From the NCBI RefSeq assembly GCF_026162365.1, contig NZ_JAOANW010000006.1, positions 310,001 through 374,000 on the forward strand: a stretch of DNA of 64,000 nucleotides, given 5' to 3'. Origin of the DNA: Nitratireductor luteus (GTDB lineage Bacteria > Pseudomonadota > Alphaproteobacteria > Rhizobiales > Rhizobiaceae). Below the pieces are notes generated by a model, which did not search any database, was not told the DNA's origin, and saw nothing but the letters and a program-made list of their open reading frames with translations. The translations under genes were made by a program, and so were the position numbers. Shown in pieces: positions 17,896 through 28,034 of the stretch; position 1 is the first letter of the stretch; the number at the start of each line of letters is the position of its first letter.

Positions 17896-19443
17896 ATGCT
17901 GAAAAGACTGACGACACTCGCGGCGGCCCTCCTGGTCTCCACCGCCCTTCACGCCGAGCCGGTTTCCGGCGGGCGCGCCAATGTGGTGATCCAGCCCGAA
18001 CCGCCGAGCCTGATGGTCGGTCTGGTGCAGAATGGGCCGACCCAGATGGTGGCCGGCAACATCTATGAGGGACTGCTCCGCTACGATACAGATCTGCAGC
18101 CGATGCCGCAGCTCGCAAAATCGTGGGAGGTCTCCGAGGACGGGCTGACCTACACGTTCAAGCTGCACGACAATGTGAAGTGGCACGACGGCGAGCCGTT
18201 CACGTCGGCCGATGTCGTCTTCTCCGCCGACAAGTTCCTGCGCGAGACCCATGCGCGCCTGCGCACCTCGCTCGAACATGTGGAATCGATCACCGCGCCG
18301 GACGACACGACCGTCGTCTTCAAGCTCAAGCAGCCCTTCGGCCCCTTCATGGGCATCTTCGAGGTCGGCACCATGCCGATGATCCCGAAGCACATCTATG
18401 AAGGCACGGACTACGAGAACAACCCCGCCAACAACACGCCGATCGGCACCGGCCCGTTCAAGTTCGAGGAATGGGTGAAGGGCTCGCATATCCGTCTCGT
18501 CAGGAACGAGGACTATTATGAGGAGGGCCTGCCCTATCTCGACGAGATCTACTGGCATGTGATCCCGGATGCCGCCTCCCGCGCGGTCGCCTATGAGACG
18601 GGCGTGGTCGATATCCTTCCGGGCGGTTCGGTAGAGAATTTCGACGTCCAGCGCATCGCCGCGATGGACAATACCTGCATCACCGACAAGGGCTGGGAGT
18701 ATTTCGGACCCCATTCGTGGATGTGGCTGAACAACCGCGAAGGCCCGACCGCCGACAAGCGTTTCCGGCAGGCGGTCATGTATGCGATGGACCGCGAGTT
18801 CGCCAAGAGCGCGCTGTGGAACGATCTTGGCAAGATCGCCCAAAGCCCTGTTTCCTCCTCCACCCGCTTCTTCACCGACGACGTGAACAAGTATGATCAC
18901 GACCCGGAGAAGGCGAAGGCGCTTCTGGAAGAGATGGGCTACGACGGCGAGACCGTGCGCCTTCTGCCGCTGCCCTATGGCGAGACCTGGCAGCGCTGGG
19001 CCGAGGCGGTGAAGCAGAATCTCGGCGAAGTGGGCATCAATGTCGAGATCGTCGCCACGGATGTGGCCGGCTGGAACCAGAAGCTGGCCGAGTGGGACTA
19101 CGACATGGCCTTCACCTATCTCTACCAGTATGGCGATCCGGCGCTGGGCGTTGCCCGCACCTACATCTCCAGCAACATCGCCAAGGGATCGCAGTGGAAC
19201 AATGTCGAAGGTTATGAGAACCCGAAGGTCGACGAACTGTTCGCGCAGGCCGCGGTCGCCGTGACCAAGGAGGAGCGCCAGCAGCTCTATACGGAAGTCC
19301 AGCAGATACTGACGGAGGACGTTCCGGTCGCCTGGCTTCTGGAACTCGGCTTCCCGACCATCTACCGCTGCAACGTCAAGGATCTGGTGACCACGGCCAT
19401 CGGCGTCAATGACGGGTTCAAGAACGCTTACATCGAAGAGTGA
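17896..19443 (+). CDS. Peptide-type ABC solute-binding protein (family 5)
   Basis: A 515-residue periplasmic protein of the DppA/OppA fold. The Sec signal peptide (MLKRLTTLAAALLVSTALHA, cut before EP) is clear, and segments such as DGLTYTFKLHDNVKWHDGEP and TGPFKFEEW are family hallmarks. The ATG at 17896 follows AGGGG. It feeds the permeases at 19690 and 20660. Family 5 proteins bind peptides, but also opines, amines, glycosides and nickel; the downstream enzymes point to an acylated amine or amino acid. Confidence 0.9.
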   Translation: MLKRLTTLAAALLVSTALHAEPVSGGRANVVIQPEPPSLMVGLVQNGPTQMVAGNIYEGLLRYDTDLQPMPQLAKSWEVSEDGLTYTFKLHDNVKWHDGEPFTSADVVFSADKFLRETHARLRTSLEHVESITAPDDTTVVFKLKQPFGPFMGIFEVGTMPMIPKHIYEGTDYENNPANNTPIGTGPFKFEEWVKGSHIRLVRNEDYYEEGLPYLDEIYWHVIPDAASRAVAYETGVVDILPGGSVENFDVQRIAAMDNTCITDKGWEYFGPHSWMWLNNREGPTADKRFRQAVMYAMDREFAKSALWNDLGKIAQSPVSSSTRFFTDDVNKYDHDPEKAKALLEEMGYDGETVRLLPLPYGETWQRWAEAVKQNLGEVGINVEIVATDVAGWNQKLAEWDYDMAFTYLYQYGDPALGVARTYISSNIAKGSQWNNVEGYENPKVDELFAQAAVAVTKEERQQLYTEVQQILTEDVPVAWLLELGFPTIYRCNVKDLVTTAIGVNDGFKNAYIEE

Positions 19444-19478
19444 GATCGGCGGATCTGTTTGCGTTTGCGCCCTTCGCG

Positions 19479-19636
19479 CCCCCCCTCTGTCCTGCCGGAC
19501 ATCTCCCCCTCAAGGGGGGAGATCAGCCTTCATAGCTGTTGCGCTTTTCCTGCAGCGGTTGGAGAGCGGCGAAGCCAGTCGTGACAGCTAATCTCCCCCC
19601 TTGAGGGGGAGATGCCTGGCAAGGCAGAGGGGGGTG
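19479..19636 (+). repeat. Long inverted-repeat element, copy B
   Basis: The left arm (19479-19523) and right arm (19590-19636) are complementary and built on the same CATCTCCCCCTCAAGGGG core as copies A and C. It fills most of the gap between the binding-protein gene and the first permease gene. In the transcript it would form a very stable hairpin that could favour binding-protein mRNA over the downstream genes. Confidence 0.8.
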
Positions 19637-19689
19637 AACAGGCGCATACCGTCGACGTTAGCCACCAGTGAGGCTCGAGCCAGTAACCC

Positions 19690-20658
19690 ATGCTACGCTT
19701 TATCCTGATGCGACTGGGCAAGGCGGTGATCATCCTGATCGCCATCCTGATCCTGAACTTCTTCCTCATCCACGCCGCGCCCGGCGACCCGGCCGCCGTG
19801 ATGGCGGGGGAGGCGGGGGCGGCCGACGAGAAATTCATCGCCGATCTGCGCGCGCGGTTCGGCCTCGACAAGCCGCTCCTCACGCAACTCGGCATCTATC
19901 TCGGCGGTGTGCTGCAGTTCGACCTCGGCTTTTCCTACCGGCAGCAGATGCCGGTGGCCGACCTCATCTTTTCGCGCCTGCCGGCGACGCTGCTTCTGAC
20001 CATGACGGCGTTCGTCATCTCGTTGCTGCTTGGAACATTGGCGGGTGTGCTGGCCTCGGCGCGGGTTGGCAAATGGTCCGACACGCTGATCTCCACCCTG
20101 GCGCTCCTGTTCTATGCCACGCCGCTGTTTTGGGCGGCCTTGATGGCGGTGCTTCTGTTTTCCGTCACGCTCAACTGGCTGCCGGGCTTCGGCTATGAAA
20201 CGGTGGGGGCGAACTATACCGGCTTCAGGCGCGTTCTCGATATAGGCCAGCATCTCATCCTGCCGGCGACCACGCTCGGCCTCTTCTTCATGGCCGTCTA
20301 CATGCGCATGACGCGCGCCTCGATGCTGGAGGTGAGCCAGCTCGATTTCGTCAAGACGGCGCGCGCCAAGGGGCTGAGGTCCGGCATCATCCAGCGCCGC
20401 CACATCTTCCGCAACGCCATGCTGCCGGTCGTGACTCTTGCTGGCCTGCAGGCGGGGCAACTGGTGGGCGGTGCGGTGCTCACCGAGACGGTGTTCGCAT
20501 GGCCGGGGATCGGGCGGCTGATGTTCGAGGCGCTGGCACAGCGCGATTACAACGTGCTGCTCGGCGTGTTCTTCATCTCGTCGGCCATGGTGCTTCTGTT
20601 CAATCTCATCACGGACATTCTCTACCGGTTCGTCGATCCAAGAATACGGGTGGGCTGA
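19690..20658 (+). CDS. Oligopeptide-type ABC permease, OppB/DppB family
   Basis: A 322-residue inner-membrane subunit with six segments. The N-terminal MLRFILMRLGKAVIILIAIL and the GDPAAVMAGE turn are typical of OppB, and the EAA-type loop DFVKTARAKGLRSG contacts the ATPase. The FAWPGIGRL motif is present in the C-terminal half. It ends one base before the next permease gene. Confidence 0.9.
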   Translation: MLRFILMRLGKAVIILIAILILNFFLIHAAPGDPAAVMAGEAGAADEKFIADLRARFGLDKPLLTQLGIYLGGVLQFDLGFSYRQQMPVADLIFSRLPATLLLTMTAFVISLLLGTLAGVLASARVGKWSDTLISTLALLFYATPLFWAALMAVLLFSVTLNWLPGFGYETVGANYTGFRRVLDIGQHLILPATTLGLFFMAVYMRMTRASMLEVSQLDFVKTARAKGLRSGIIQRRHIFRNAMLPVVTLAGLQAGQLVGGAVLTETVFAWPGIGRLMFEALAQRDYNVLLGVFFISSAMVLLFNLITDILYRFVDPRIRVG

Positions 20659-20659
20659 C

Positions 20660-21499
20660 ATGGCTGATTTCTGGAAACGCTTCTCCCGCAATCGCGGCGC
20701 CGTCATCGGGGTCGTGATCCTGGTCATCGTGCTCGTGGTGGCGATCCTGGCACCGGTGCTCTTTCCGCAGTCGCCCTGGCGCATGGTCCAGCGGCCGTTC
20801 CTGGCGCCCCTCGACATGCCATCCCATCCGCTCGGTACGGACGCCTTGGGCCGGGACGTTTTGACGGGGCTGGCCTATGGCGCCCAGGTGTCGCTGCTGG
20901 TGGGGCTTGTCTCGACCGTGGCGGCGCTCCTGATCGGCATTCCCATCGGGGCGCTGGCCGGCTATTTCGGCGGCTGGGCGGACGATGCGCTGATGCGCTT
21001 TACCGAGTTCTTCCAGACGGTGCCGAGCTTCGCGCTGGCCATCGTGCTGGTGGCGATCTTCCAGCCCAGCATCTATTCCATCGTCGCGGCCATCGCCATC
21101 GTAAGCTGGCCGCCGGTGGCCCGTCTGGTGCGCGGCGAGGTGCTGTCGCTGCGCTCCCGCGAATATGTGGAGGCGGCGATCCTTTCGGGGCAGACCAGCG
21201 GCACGATCATCCTGCGGCAGGTGCTGCCCAACACGATCTCGCCGATCATCGTTCTGGCGTCGCTGATGGTGGCCACCGCGATCCTTTTGGAATCCTCGCT
21301 CTCCTTTCTCGGGCTGGGCGACCCCAATCTGATGTCGTGGGGATACATGATCGGGGCGGCACGCACCGTCATCCGGCAGGCCTGGTGGCTTTCCTTCTTC
21401 CCCGGCGTCGCTATCCTGCTCACCGTCCTGGCGCTCAACCTGATCGGCGAAGGCCTCAACGACGCGCTCAATCCGCGTCTGGCGCGAAAGGGGAAATAG
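20660..21499 (+). CDS. Oligopeptide-type ABC permease, OppC/DppC family
   Basis: A 279-residue inner-membrane subunit. HPLGTDALGRDVLTGL after the first segment is the OppC signature, and EYVEAAILSGQTSG is its EAA loop. It pairs with the permease before it and the fused ATPase after it (two-base gap). Confidence 0.9.
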   Translation: MADFWKRFSRNRGAVIGVVILVIVLVVAILAPVLFPQSPWRMVQRPFLAPLDMPSHPLGTDALGRDVLTGLAYGAQVSLLVGLVSTVAALLIGIPIGALAGYFGGWADDALMRFTEFFQTVPSFALAIVLVAIFQPSIYSIVAAIAIVSWPPVARLVRGEVLSLRSREYVEAAILSGQTSGTIILRQVLPNTISPIIVLASLMVATAILLESSLSFLGLGDPNLMSWGYMIGAARTVIRQAWWLSFFPGVAILLTVLALNLIGEGLNDALNPRLARKGK

Positions 21500-21501
21500 C
21501 G

Positions 21502-23124
21502 ATGAGCGATCCTGTCCTTCGCATCGAAAACCTGCGCATCGCGCTTCCCGAAGGAGCCGACCGCGACTATGCCGTCGACGATGTCAGCTTCGAGCTGAAC
21601 GCCGGCGAGATCCTGTGCATCGTGGGGGAATCGGGTTCCGGCAAGTCCATGTCGGCCAATGCCATGATGGGATTGTTGCCCGATCTCGTGCGCCCGGTCG
21701 GCGGCAGCATCCTGTTCGACGGCGTCGACCTCCTCACGCTGAGCGAAGCCCAACTCCTGGATCTGCGCGGCCGGCGCATCGCGATGATTTTTCAGGAGCC
21801 GATGTCGGCACTCAACCCGCTGATGCGGGTGGAGGATCAGATCGCCGAAGTGTTCGAGGCGCATAATCTGCTTACCGCGAAGGAGCGCTCGGCCCGCGCC
21901 ATCGCGCTGTTGACGGAAGTGGGCATTCCCGATCCGGAAAAGGCGGCGCGGGCCTATCCGTTTCAACTCTCCGGCGGGCAGCGCCAGCGGGTGATGATCG
22001 CCATGGCGCTGGCGCTGGAGCCGGAAATCCTGATCGCCGACGAGCCGACCACGGCGCTCGACGTCACCACCCAGGCGCAGATCCTGGAGCTCATCCGCAA
22101 TCTGCAGGAAAAGCACGGCATGGCGGTGATGTTCATCACCCATGATTTCGGCGTGGTGGCCGAGATCGCCGACCGGGTGGCGGTGATGCAGTATGGCAGG
22201 ATCGTCGAGACGGGCTCGGCGGACGCGGTGCTGGACGATCCGCAGCATGATTATACGCGCAAGCTGATTGCCGCGATCCCGAAGCTCGCCACGGACCGCG
22301 AGCAGGATGCCATCGGCAGACAGAAGGTGCTGGAAGTGGAGGGCCTGTCCAAGACCTATGTCACCGGCGGCGGCCTGTTCGGCGGTAACAAGCGGGTGGT
22401 CAAGGCGGTGCAAAATGTCAGCCTGACGTTGGCGGAGGGGGAGACGCTCGGCATTGTGGGCGAGTCCGGCTCGGGCAAATCGAGCGTCGGGCGCTGTCTC
22501 GTGCGCCTGATGGCGCCGGACGCGGGAACGGTGCGGCTTGCCGGTCAGGACATGGCAAAGCTGAGCGGCAGGGCGCTGCGCGAGGCGCGCAAATCGATCC
22601 AGATGATTTTCCAGGACCCCTATGCCTCGCTCAATCCGCGCTCCAAGGTCGGCCGCATCATAGCCGAGGGGCCGATGGCGCATGGCGTGCCGAAGGCGGA
22701 GGCCTATGCGCGGGCCGTCGAACTACTCGAACTGGTGGATCTGGATGCGCTCTCCATCGACCGCTATCCGCACGAGTTCTCCGGCGGTCAGCGGCAGCGC
22801 ATCGGTATCGCCCGCGCCCTGGCGCTGGAGCCGCGGGTGATCATCGCCGACGAGGCCGTCTCCGCGCTGGACGTTTCCATCCAGGCGCAGGTGCTCGACC
22901 TATTGGCCGAGCTGAAGGAAAAGCTCAATCTGGCGCTGATCTTCATCACGCACGATCTGCGCGTCGCCGCGCAGATATGCGACCGGATCGCGGTGATGCA
23001 GATGGGTGAGGTGGTGGAGATGGGGCCGGCGCGCGCGATCTTCGAGAATCCGCAGAATGCTTATACGCGAACCTTGATCGAGGCCATTCCCGGCCGCGAG
23101 AAAGAATTGGCGGCGGCGGGGTGA
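21502..23124 (+). CDS. Fused double ATPase of an Opp/Dpp-type ABC transporter
   Basis: A 540-residue protein with two complete ATPase domains, equivalent to DppD fused to DppF. Each half has Walker A GESGSGKS, a signature ([28 protein letters not shown]) and Walker B (ILIADEP, VIIADEA). The ATG at 21502 begins [11 protein letters not shown]. It powers import through the two permeases before it. The last gene of the transporter proper; the next gene follows after repeat copy C. Confidence 0.9.
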   Translation: MSDPVLRIENLRIALPEGADRDYAVDDVSFELNAGEILCIVGESGSGKSMSANAMMGLLPDLVRPVGGSILFDGVDLLTLSEAQLLDLRGRRIAMIFQEPMSALNPLMRVEDQIAEVFEAHNLLTAKERSARAIALLTEVGIPDPEKAARAYPFQLSGGQRQRVMIAMALALEPEILIADEPTTALDVTTQAQILELIRNLQEKHGMAVMFITHDFGVVAEIADRVAVMQYGRIVETGSADAVLDDPQHDYTRKLIAAIPKLATDREQDAIGRQKVLEVEGLSKTYVTGGGLFGGNKRVVKAVQNVSLTLAEGETLGIVGESGSGKSSVGRCLVRLMAPDAGTVRLAGQDMAKLSGRALREARKSIQMIFQDPYASLNPRSKVGRIIAEGPMAHGVPKAEAYARAVELLELVDLDALSIDRYPHEFSGGQRQRIGIARALALEPRVIIADEAVSALDVSIQAQVLDLLAELKEKLNLALIFITHDLRVAAQICDRIAVMQMGEVVEMGPARAIFENPQNAYTRTLIEAIPGREKELAAAG

Positions 23125-23150
23125 GGGTGATTTTCGGTGGCGCCAAGCCA

Positions 23151-23300
23151 TCCCCCATCTGCCCTGCCGGGCATCTCCCCCTCAAGGGGGAGATTATCTT
23201 TTCCTCGATGTTTCGCTTCTTCTTCAAGAGTTGGCGAAGCAGATCACGACAGCCAATCTCCCCCCTTGAGGGGGAGATGTCCGGCAGGAGAGAGGGAGCA
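23151..23300 (+). repeat. Long inverted-repeat element, copy C
   Basis: Complementary arms at 23151-23194 and 23255-23300 around a roughly 60-base inner part. That inner part, including TCGATGTTTCGCTTCTTCTT, matches the inverted inner part of copy A. It separates the transporter genes from the catabolic genes of the same strand. Confidence 0.8.
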
Positions 23301-23337
23301 ATTTGGGCGCAGTCAATAAACGATCAGGAAAACCAAA

Positions 23338-24633
23338 GTGGACGAACAACTTACCCGAAAGATACTCGCCGCCGTCGATGAAGGCTTCGAGGAGCAGATA
23401 GCTTTCACCGAAGACCTGATCCGCTTCCCTTCCCTGCGCGGCGAAGAAAAGCCGGCTCAGGACTTCGTGCACAAGGCGCTGGTGGATCGCGGATACGACG
23501 TGCGCACCTTCAGGATCGACGAGGACAAGATAAGGGACCATCCGGGCTTTTCACCCGTCGCCATCGACTATTCCGATGTTGTCAACGTCGTCGCCACCCA
23601 TCAGCCGCGCGCGGAAAAGGGAAAGTCGCTGATCCTCAACGGCCATATGGATGTCGTGCCGGAAGGCCCACACGACATGTGGGAGGTCTCGCCGCCCTAT
23701 GAGCCGAAGCGGGTGGGCGATTGGCTTTACGGGCGGGGCGGCGGCGACATGAAGGCCGGCATCGCCGCCAATATCTTCGCGCTCGACGCGCTGCGCCGCA
23801 TCGGCCTTCAGCCGGCGGCCAGGGTGCATGTGCAAAGCGTGGTCGAGGAGGAATGCACAGGCAACGGCGCGCTGGCCTGCCTCGTCGAAGGCTATACGGC
23901 CGACGCCGCCATCATCCCCGAGCCGGAGGACGAGATGCTGGTGCGGGCCAATTGCGGCGTGCTGTGGTTCGAGGTGCATGTGGCGGGCCACCCGGTGCAT
24001 GTGCGCGAGGCGGGCACCGGCGCCAACGCCATCGAGGCAAGCTTCCGCGTCATCGAAAGCCTGAAGCGGCTTACCGCGGACTGGAACGGGCAGAAGGCGA
24101 ACTATCCCTATTTCGCCGAGCTGGACCATCCGATCAACTTCAATGTCGGCAAGATCGAAGGCGGCGACTGGGCCTCGACCGTTGCGGCCTGGTGCAAGCT
24201 TTCCTGCCGCATCGCCATCTATCCGGGCGACGACCCCAAGGAGCGCGCGGCCGAGATCGAGGCGCATCTGGCGCGCGAACTGGCGGACGATCCCTTTCTC
24301 GGCAATCGCTCGCCGCAGGTGACGTGGAACGGCTTTTTCGCACGCGGCTATATCCTGGAGGAGGGAAGCGACGCGGAGACCGCGCTGGCCGAGGCGCATC
24401 GCCGGGCGACGTCCAGCGAATTGAAAAGCTTCGTCACGCCGGGCTATCTCGATGCGCGCGTCTTCGTGATCTATGCCGGCATGCCATGCCTCGTCTACGG
24501 CCCTATTACCGAGAACATCCATGGCTTCGACGAGCGGGTGAGCCTTTCGTCGATCAAGCGCGTCACCGGGTCCATCGCCCTCTTCATCGCCGACTGGTGC
24601 GGCGTCGAGCCGGTCGAGGCCGGAAATGGGTGA
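23338..24633 (+). CDS. M20-family metallopeptidase/deacylase, ArgE/DapE-like
   Basis: A 431-residue cytoplasmic zinc hydrolase. Metal ligands are visible in LNGHMDVVPEG (His, Asp), GRGGGDMKAG (Asp) and VVEEECTGNG (Glu-Glu), followed by a dimerisation insert and a late HGFDERV His. Such enzymes cleave N-acyl groups from amino acids or hydrolyse dipeptides. The start is a GTG at 23338 with AGGAAA upstream. It overlaps the next gene by eight bases. With the transporter before it, it would hydrolyse the imported amide. Confidence 0.85.
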   Translation: MDEQLTRKILAAVDEGFEEQIAFTEDLIRFPSLRGEEKPAQDFVHKALVDRGYDVRTFRIDEDKIRDHPGFSPVAIDYSDVVNVVATHQPRAEKGKSLILNGHMDVVPEGPHDMWEVSPPYEPKRVGDWLYGRGGGDMKAGIAANIFALDALRRIGLQPAARVHVQSVVEEECTGNGALACLVEGYTADAAIIPEPEDEMLVRANCGVLWFEVHVAGHPVHVREAGTGANAIEASFRVIESLKRLTADWNGQKANYPYFAELDHPINFNVGKIEGGDWASTVAAWCKLSCRIAIYPGDDPKERAAEIEAHLARELADDPFLGNRSPQVTWNGFFARGYILEEGSDAETALAEAHRRATSSELKSFVTPGYLDARVFVIYAGMPCLVYGPITENIHGFDERVSLSSIKRVTGSIALFIADWCGVEPVEAGNG

Positions 24634-25585
24634 ACCGATCGAGGGCGTCTATCTGAGCGCCGCGTTCGATCTCGAAGAGATGTTCGCGCGCTATTTCGAG
24701 CCACACCGCGACCGCGTCCGCCTCAGGCGGCCGGAGGCGATAGACGATCCGCTAAAGGTGCGCTTCGCCCTGGCATGGCGGCCGGCGGCGAACGCCTTCG
24801 CGCCCTATCCGGCTCTCAGGCTCGCCTGCTCTATCGCGGCGGGCGTCGACAGCATCGTCAACTGCCCGAGCCTGCCCAAGGATGCGGTGGTGGCGCGGGT
24901 GCGGGACGAGAACCAGGCCGATTTCATGGCCGGGTTCGCCGCCTGGCACGTGGTCTGGCACCATCGCAACATGCGCCATCACATTGTTCATCAGGCCCGC
25001 CAGGAGTGGGCGCGGCAGGGCATCGACAGCTTCGTGCCGCCGCGCGATTGCACGGTTGGCATCCTGGGTTTCGGGCTGATGGGCAGGGCCATCGCGCGGG
25101 CCGTGACGGGTATGGGCTTCAAGGTGGCGGCGGCGGTGCGCAATGCCCCGGCTGCGCCCATGGCGGGCGTCGAATACGAGGCCGGGACGGATGCGACGAT
25201 GCGCGTTGCCGCGCGCTCCGACCTCCTGATCAACGTGCTGCCGCTGACAGCGGAGACGCGAGGCCTCCTCGATGCGCGCTTCTTCGCCGCCATGCCGCGG
25301 GGGTCGGTGCTCATCCAGCTCGGGCGGGGCGAGCATCTCGTTGAGCGGGACTTGCTGGCGGCGCTCGACGCCGACCATCTGCGGGCGGCTTCGCTCGATG
25401 TCTTCGAGCGCGAGCCGCTGCCGCCTGAGCACCCATTCTGGCGTCATGACCGCGTTCTGGTCACGCCCCATCAGGCCAGCGAACCCTCGTCGGTTCTGAT
25501 GGCCGCCCAGGTTGCGCAGGCAGCGCAGGATGTGGTGGCGGGCATGGTGCCGGAAACGATGGTGGATCGGGCGAGTGGGTACTGA
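24626..25585 (+). CDS. D-2-hydroxyacid dehydrogenase, GhrA-like (glyoxylate/hydroxypyruvate reductase)
   Basis: A 319-residue NAD(P)-dependent dehydrogenase. The Rossmann motif is VGILGFGLMGRAIA, and the catalytic Arg (QLGRGEHL), Glu (near FEREPLPPEHP) and His (TPHQAS) are in the order expected. Lack of a long N-terminal domain and the HPFWRHDRVLVTPH segment place it with GhrA. It overlaps the previous gene by eight bases. It may reduce a 2-oxo acid left by the transaminase or oxidase in this run. Confidence 0.85.
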   Translation: MGEPIEGVYLSAAFDLEEMFARYFEPHRDRVRLRRPEAIDDPLKVRFALAWRPAANAFAPYPALRLACSIAAGVDSIVNCPSLPKDAVVARVRDENQADFMAGFAAWHVVWHHRNMRHHIVHQARQEWARQGIDSFVPPRDCTVGILGFGLMGRAIARAVTGMGFKVAAAVRNAPAAPMAGVEYEAGTDATMRVAARSDLLINVLPLTAETRGLLDARFFAAMPRGSVLIQLGRGEHLVERDLLAALDADHLRAASLDVFEREPLPPEHPFWRHDRVLVTPHQASEPSSVLMAAQVAQAAQDVVAGMVPETMVDRASGY

Positions 25586-25627
25586 TGTGAAGCGGGGGTC
25601 TTTCCCTGCAGGTGAAACGAGAACGAC

Positions 25628-26671
25628 ATGAAAGCCATATTCGACGAGCGGCAGCTGAGGCACGATCCCGAGCGATATTTCAGGCGGGGGGCCTATATCA
25701 GCCATCCCGAACAGCCCGAGCGCGCCATCCTCATCCGCGACATGCTGTTGCGGAACGGCTTTGTGATAGAAGCCCCGCGCGATTTCGGTGAGGCGCCGAT
25801 CAAGGCGGTCCACGATGCGGGCTATGTCGATTTCTGGAAGGATGCCTGGCGGCGCTGGCGGGCGGAGGCGGGCGATCAGGAGCCGATCCCCAATTGCCAC
25901 CCTGGCCGCCGCGCCGGCCGGCCTTCCTCCTCCGTTTTCGGCCAGCTCGGCTGGTATGCGACGGACACTTCCGTGCCGATGCGGGAAGGCACCTGGGATG
26001 CGGTCTACTGGTCGGCGCAGACGGCGCTCGAAACCGCGGCGCGCGTGAAGGCGGGCGAGCGTGCGGTCTATGGCCTGTGCCGCCCGCCCGGCCACCATGC
26101 CCTGCACGATGCCTCCAACGGCTTCTGCGTCTTCAACAATGCGGCCATCGCGGCGCAGAGCCTGCGCGAAAAATTCTCGCGGGTGGCGATCCTCGACATC
26201 GACACCCACACCGGCAATGGCACGCTCGACATCTTCTATGAGCGCGGCGACGTGTTCGTCTGCTCGATGCATACCGATCCGGACAACTACCCGACCTACT
26301 ATCTCGGCTATGAGGACGAGCGCGGCGAGGGCGCGGGCGCGCGGGCGACGCTCAATCTGTGCCTTGCGCCCGGCGCAGGCGCCGAAGCCATCCTCGCCCG
26401 GTTCCGCGAGGGGTTGGCGGCGATCGAGGCTTTCGGCGCCGAAGCGCTGGTCGTCTCGCTCGGCTTCGATATGGCCGGCGACGATCCGCTGTCGGAGGTG
26501 AACATGACGGGCGAAGGCTTTGCCACAATGGCGCGCGAGATCGTGGCTCTTGGCCTGCCGACCGCACTCATTCAGGAAGGCGGGTATCTGGGCCCGTCGC
26601 TGACGGACAATGCCGAAATCTACCTGACGGCCACGCGCGATGCGCTGGCTGCAATTTCCGAAGAGATGTGA
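25628..26671 (+). CDS. Histone-deacetylase-fold amidohydrolase, acetylpolyamine deacetylase-like
   Basis: A 347-residue zinc deacetylase. RPPGHHALHD holds the catalytic His pair, and the zinc ligands are Asp and His in LDIDTHTGNGT and Asp in GFDMAGDDP. The bacterial members remove acetyl groups from acetylated polyamines and related amines. The usual DVDYHHGNG box reads DIDTHTGNG here, so the second His is Thr, which is not a ligand. It lies between a reductase and a class III aminotransferase (three-base gap), consistent with freeing an amine that is then transaminated. Confidence 0.85.
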   Translation: MKAIFDERQLRHDPERYFRRGAYISHPEQPERAILIRDMLLRNGFVIEAPRDFGEAPIKAVHDAGYVDFWKDAWRRWRAEAGDQEPIPNCHPGRRAGRPSSSVFGQLGWYATDTSVPMREGTWDAVYWSAQTALETAARVKAGERAVYGLCRPPGHHALHDASNGFCVFNNAAIAAQSLREKFSRVAILDIDTHTGNGTLDIFYERGDVFVCSMHTDPDNYPTYYLGYEDERGEGAGARATLNLCLAPGAGAEAILARFREGLAAIEAFGAEALVVSLGFDMAGDDPLSEVNMTGEGFATMAREIVALGLPTALIQEGGYLGPSLTDNAEIYLTATRDALAAISEEM

Positions 26672-26674
26672 TCC

Positions 26675-28027
26675 ATGAAACCTCTGCCCAATTCGATCGA
26701 AGCCCGGGACGTAGCCTATCACCTGCATTCCTATACGGACGCCCGCAAGCACGAGGAGGCCGGCCCGCTGATCATGGAGCGGGGCGAGGGCATCCATGTC
26801 TACGACAATAACGGCAAGCGCTATATCGAGGGCATGGCCGGGCTGTGGAGCGTGGCGCTGGGTTTTGGCGAGAAGCGCCTTGCCGACGCGGCCATGCGGC
26901 AGATGGAGAAGCTGCCTTATTACCACACCTTCACCCACAAGGGACATGGCCCCTCCGCCGAACTGGCCGAGAAGCTGGTTTCCATGGCGCCGGTGCCCAT
27001 GTCCAAGGCCTATTTCACCAATTCGGGATCGGAGGCCAACGACACGGCGATCAAGCTGATCTGGTACCGCTCCAACGCGCTCGGACAGCCGCAGCGCAAG
27101 AAGATCATCTCGCGCGTCAAGGGCTATCACGGCGTGACGCTGGCCGCCGCCAGCCTGACCGGGCTGCCCAACAACCACCGCTCCTTCGACCTGCCCATCG
27201 ACGGCGTGCTGCACACGACCTGCCCGCACTACCGCACGATGAAGAAGGACGGCGAGAGCGAAGCGGAGTTCGCCAGGCGCTGCGCGGCAGACCTTGAGGA
27301 AATGATCGTGCGGGAAGGGCCGGAGACGATCGCCGCCTTCTTCGCCGAGCCCGTGATGGGCGCCGGCGGCGTCATCGTGCCGCCGCAGGGCTATTGGGAG
27401 GCGATCCAGCCGGTTTTGAAGAAACACGGCATCCTGTTCGTCGCCGACGAGGTGATCTGCGGTTTCGGCCGAACGGGCAGGATGTTCGGCACCGAGACCT
27501 TCAATCTCGAGCCCGACATCATGACCCTGTCGAAACAGCTTTCCTCATCTTACATGCCGATCTCGGCGCTGCTGGTGAACGAGAACGTCTACGGGCCGGT
27601 GGCGGACGAATCGGCCAGGATCGGCGTCTGGGGCCATGGCTATACGGGCAGCGGCCATCCCGTCGCGGCGGCGGTCGCGCTGGAGAACCTCAAGATCATC
27701 GAGGAGCGTGATCTGGTCGCCCATGTGCAGGCGATCAGCCCGCGCTTCATGAAGCGTCTGAACCAGCTTGGCGAGCACGACCTGGCGGTGGAAGCGCGGG
27801 GCATCGGGCTTATCGGCGCGGTGGAGTTCGCCCATGAAAGCCTGCCCGGTGCTGGCGCGCTGGGCGGCCGGGTCAACAAGGCGATGCAGGAACGCGGCCT
27901 GATCTCGCGCAATATGGGCGACGCGCTCGCCTTCTGCCCGCCGCTGATCATTTCGGAGAAGCAGGTGGACGAGATGTTCGACCTTGCCGAAGCGGCGGTG
28001 GCGGACGTCGCGGGCGAGATCGGCTGA
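26675..28027 (+). CDS. Class III pyridoxal-phosphate aminotransferase
   Basis: A 450-residue omega-amine/amino-acid:pyruvate transaminase-like enzyme. FTNSGSEANDTAIKLIWYR, VADEVICGFGRTGRMFG and the Lys in LSKQLSSSYMPISA (Schiff base with PLP) are the family motifs. It transfers the terminal amino group of an amine or omega-amino acid to a keto acid. Its position right after the deacetylase supports an amine substrate such as a diamine. The exact amine cannot be fixed. Confidence 0.9.
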   Translation: MKPLPNSIEARDVAYHLHSYTDARKHEEAGPLIMERGEGIHVYDNNGKRYIEGMAGLWSVALGFGEKRLADAAMRQMEKLPYYHTFTHKGHGPSAELAEKLVSMAPVPMSKAYFTNSGSEANDTAIKLIWYRSNALGQPQRKKIISRVKGYHGVTLAAASLTGLPNNHRSFDLPIDGVLHTTCPHYRTMKKDGESEAEFARRCAADLEEMIVREGPETIAAFFAEPVMGAGGVIVPPQGYWEAIQPVLKKHGILFVADEVICGFGRTGRMFGTETFNLEPDIMTLSKQLSSSYMPISALLVNENVYGPVADESARIGVWGHGYTGSGHPVAAAVALENLKIIEERDLVAHVQAISPRFMKRLNQLGEHDLAVEARGIGLIGAVEFAHESLPGAGALGGRVNKAMQERGLISRNMGDALAFCPPLIISEKQVDEMFDLAEAAVADVAGEIG

Positions 28028-28034
28028 GATCGTA

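Noticed and set aside
6621-23300. The three inverted-repeat copies as a CRISPR or insertion sequence
   Set aside because: There is no regular short spacing, no cas gene and no transposase frame inside or beside any copy.
24752-27427. A long open frame on the minus strand across the dehydrogenase, deacetylase and aminotransferase genes
   Set aside because: It is antisense to three clear enzyme genes and has the Arg/His-rich composition of GC-driven shadow frames.
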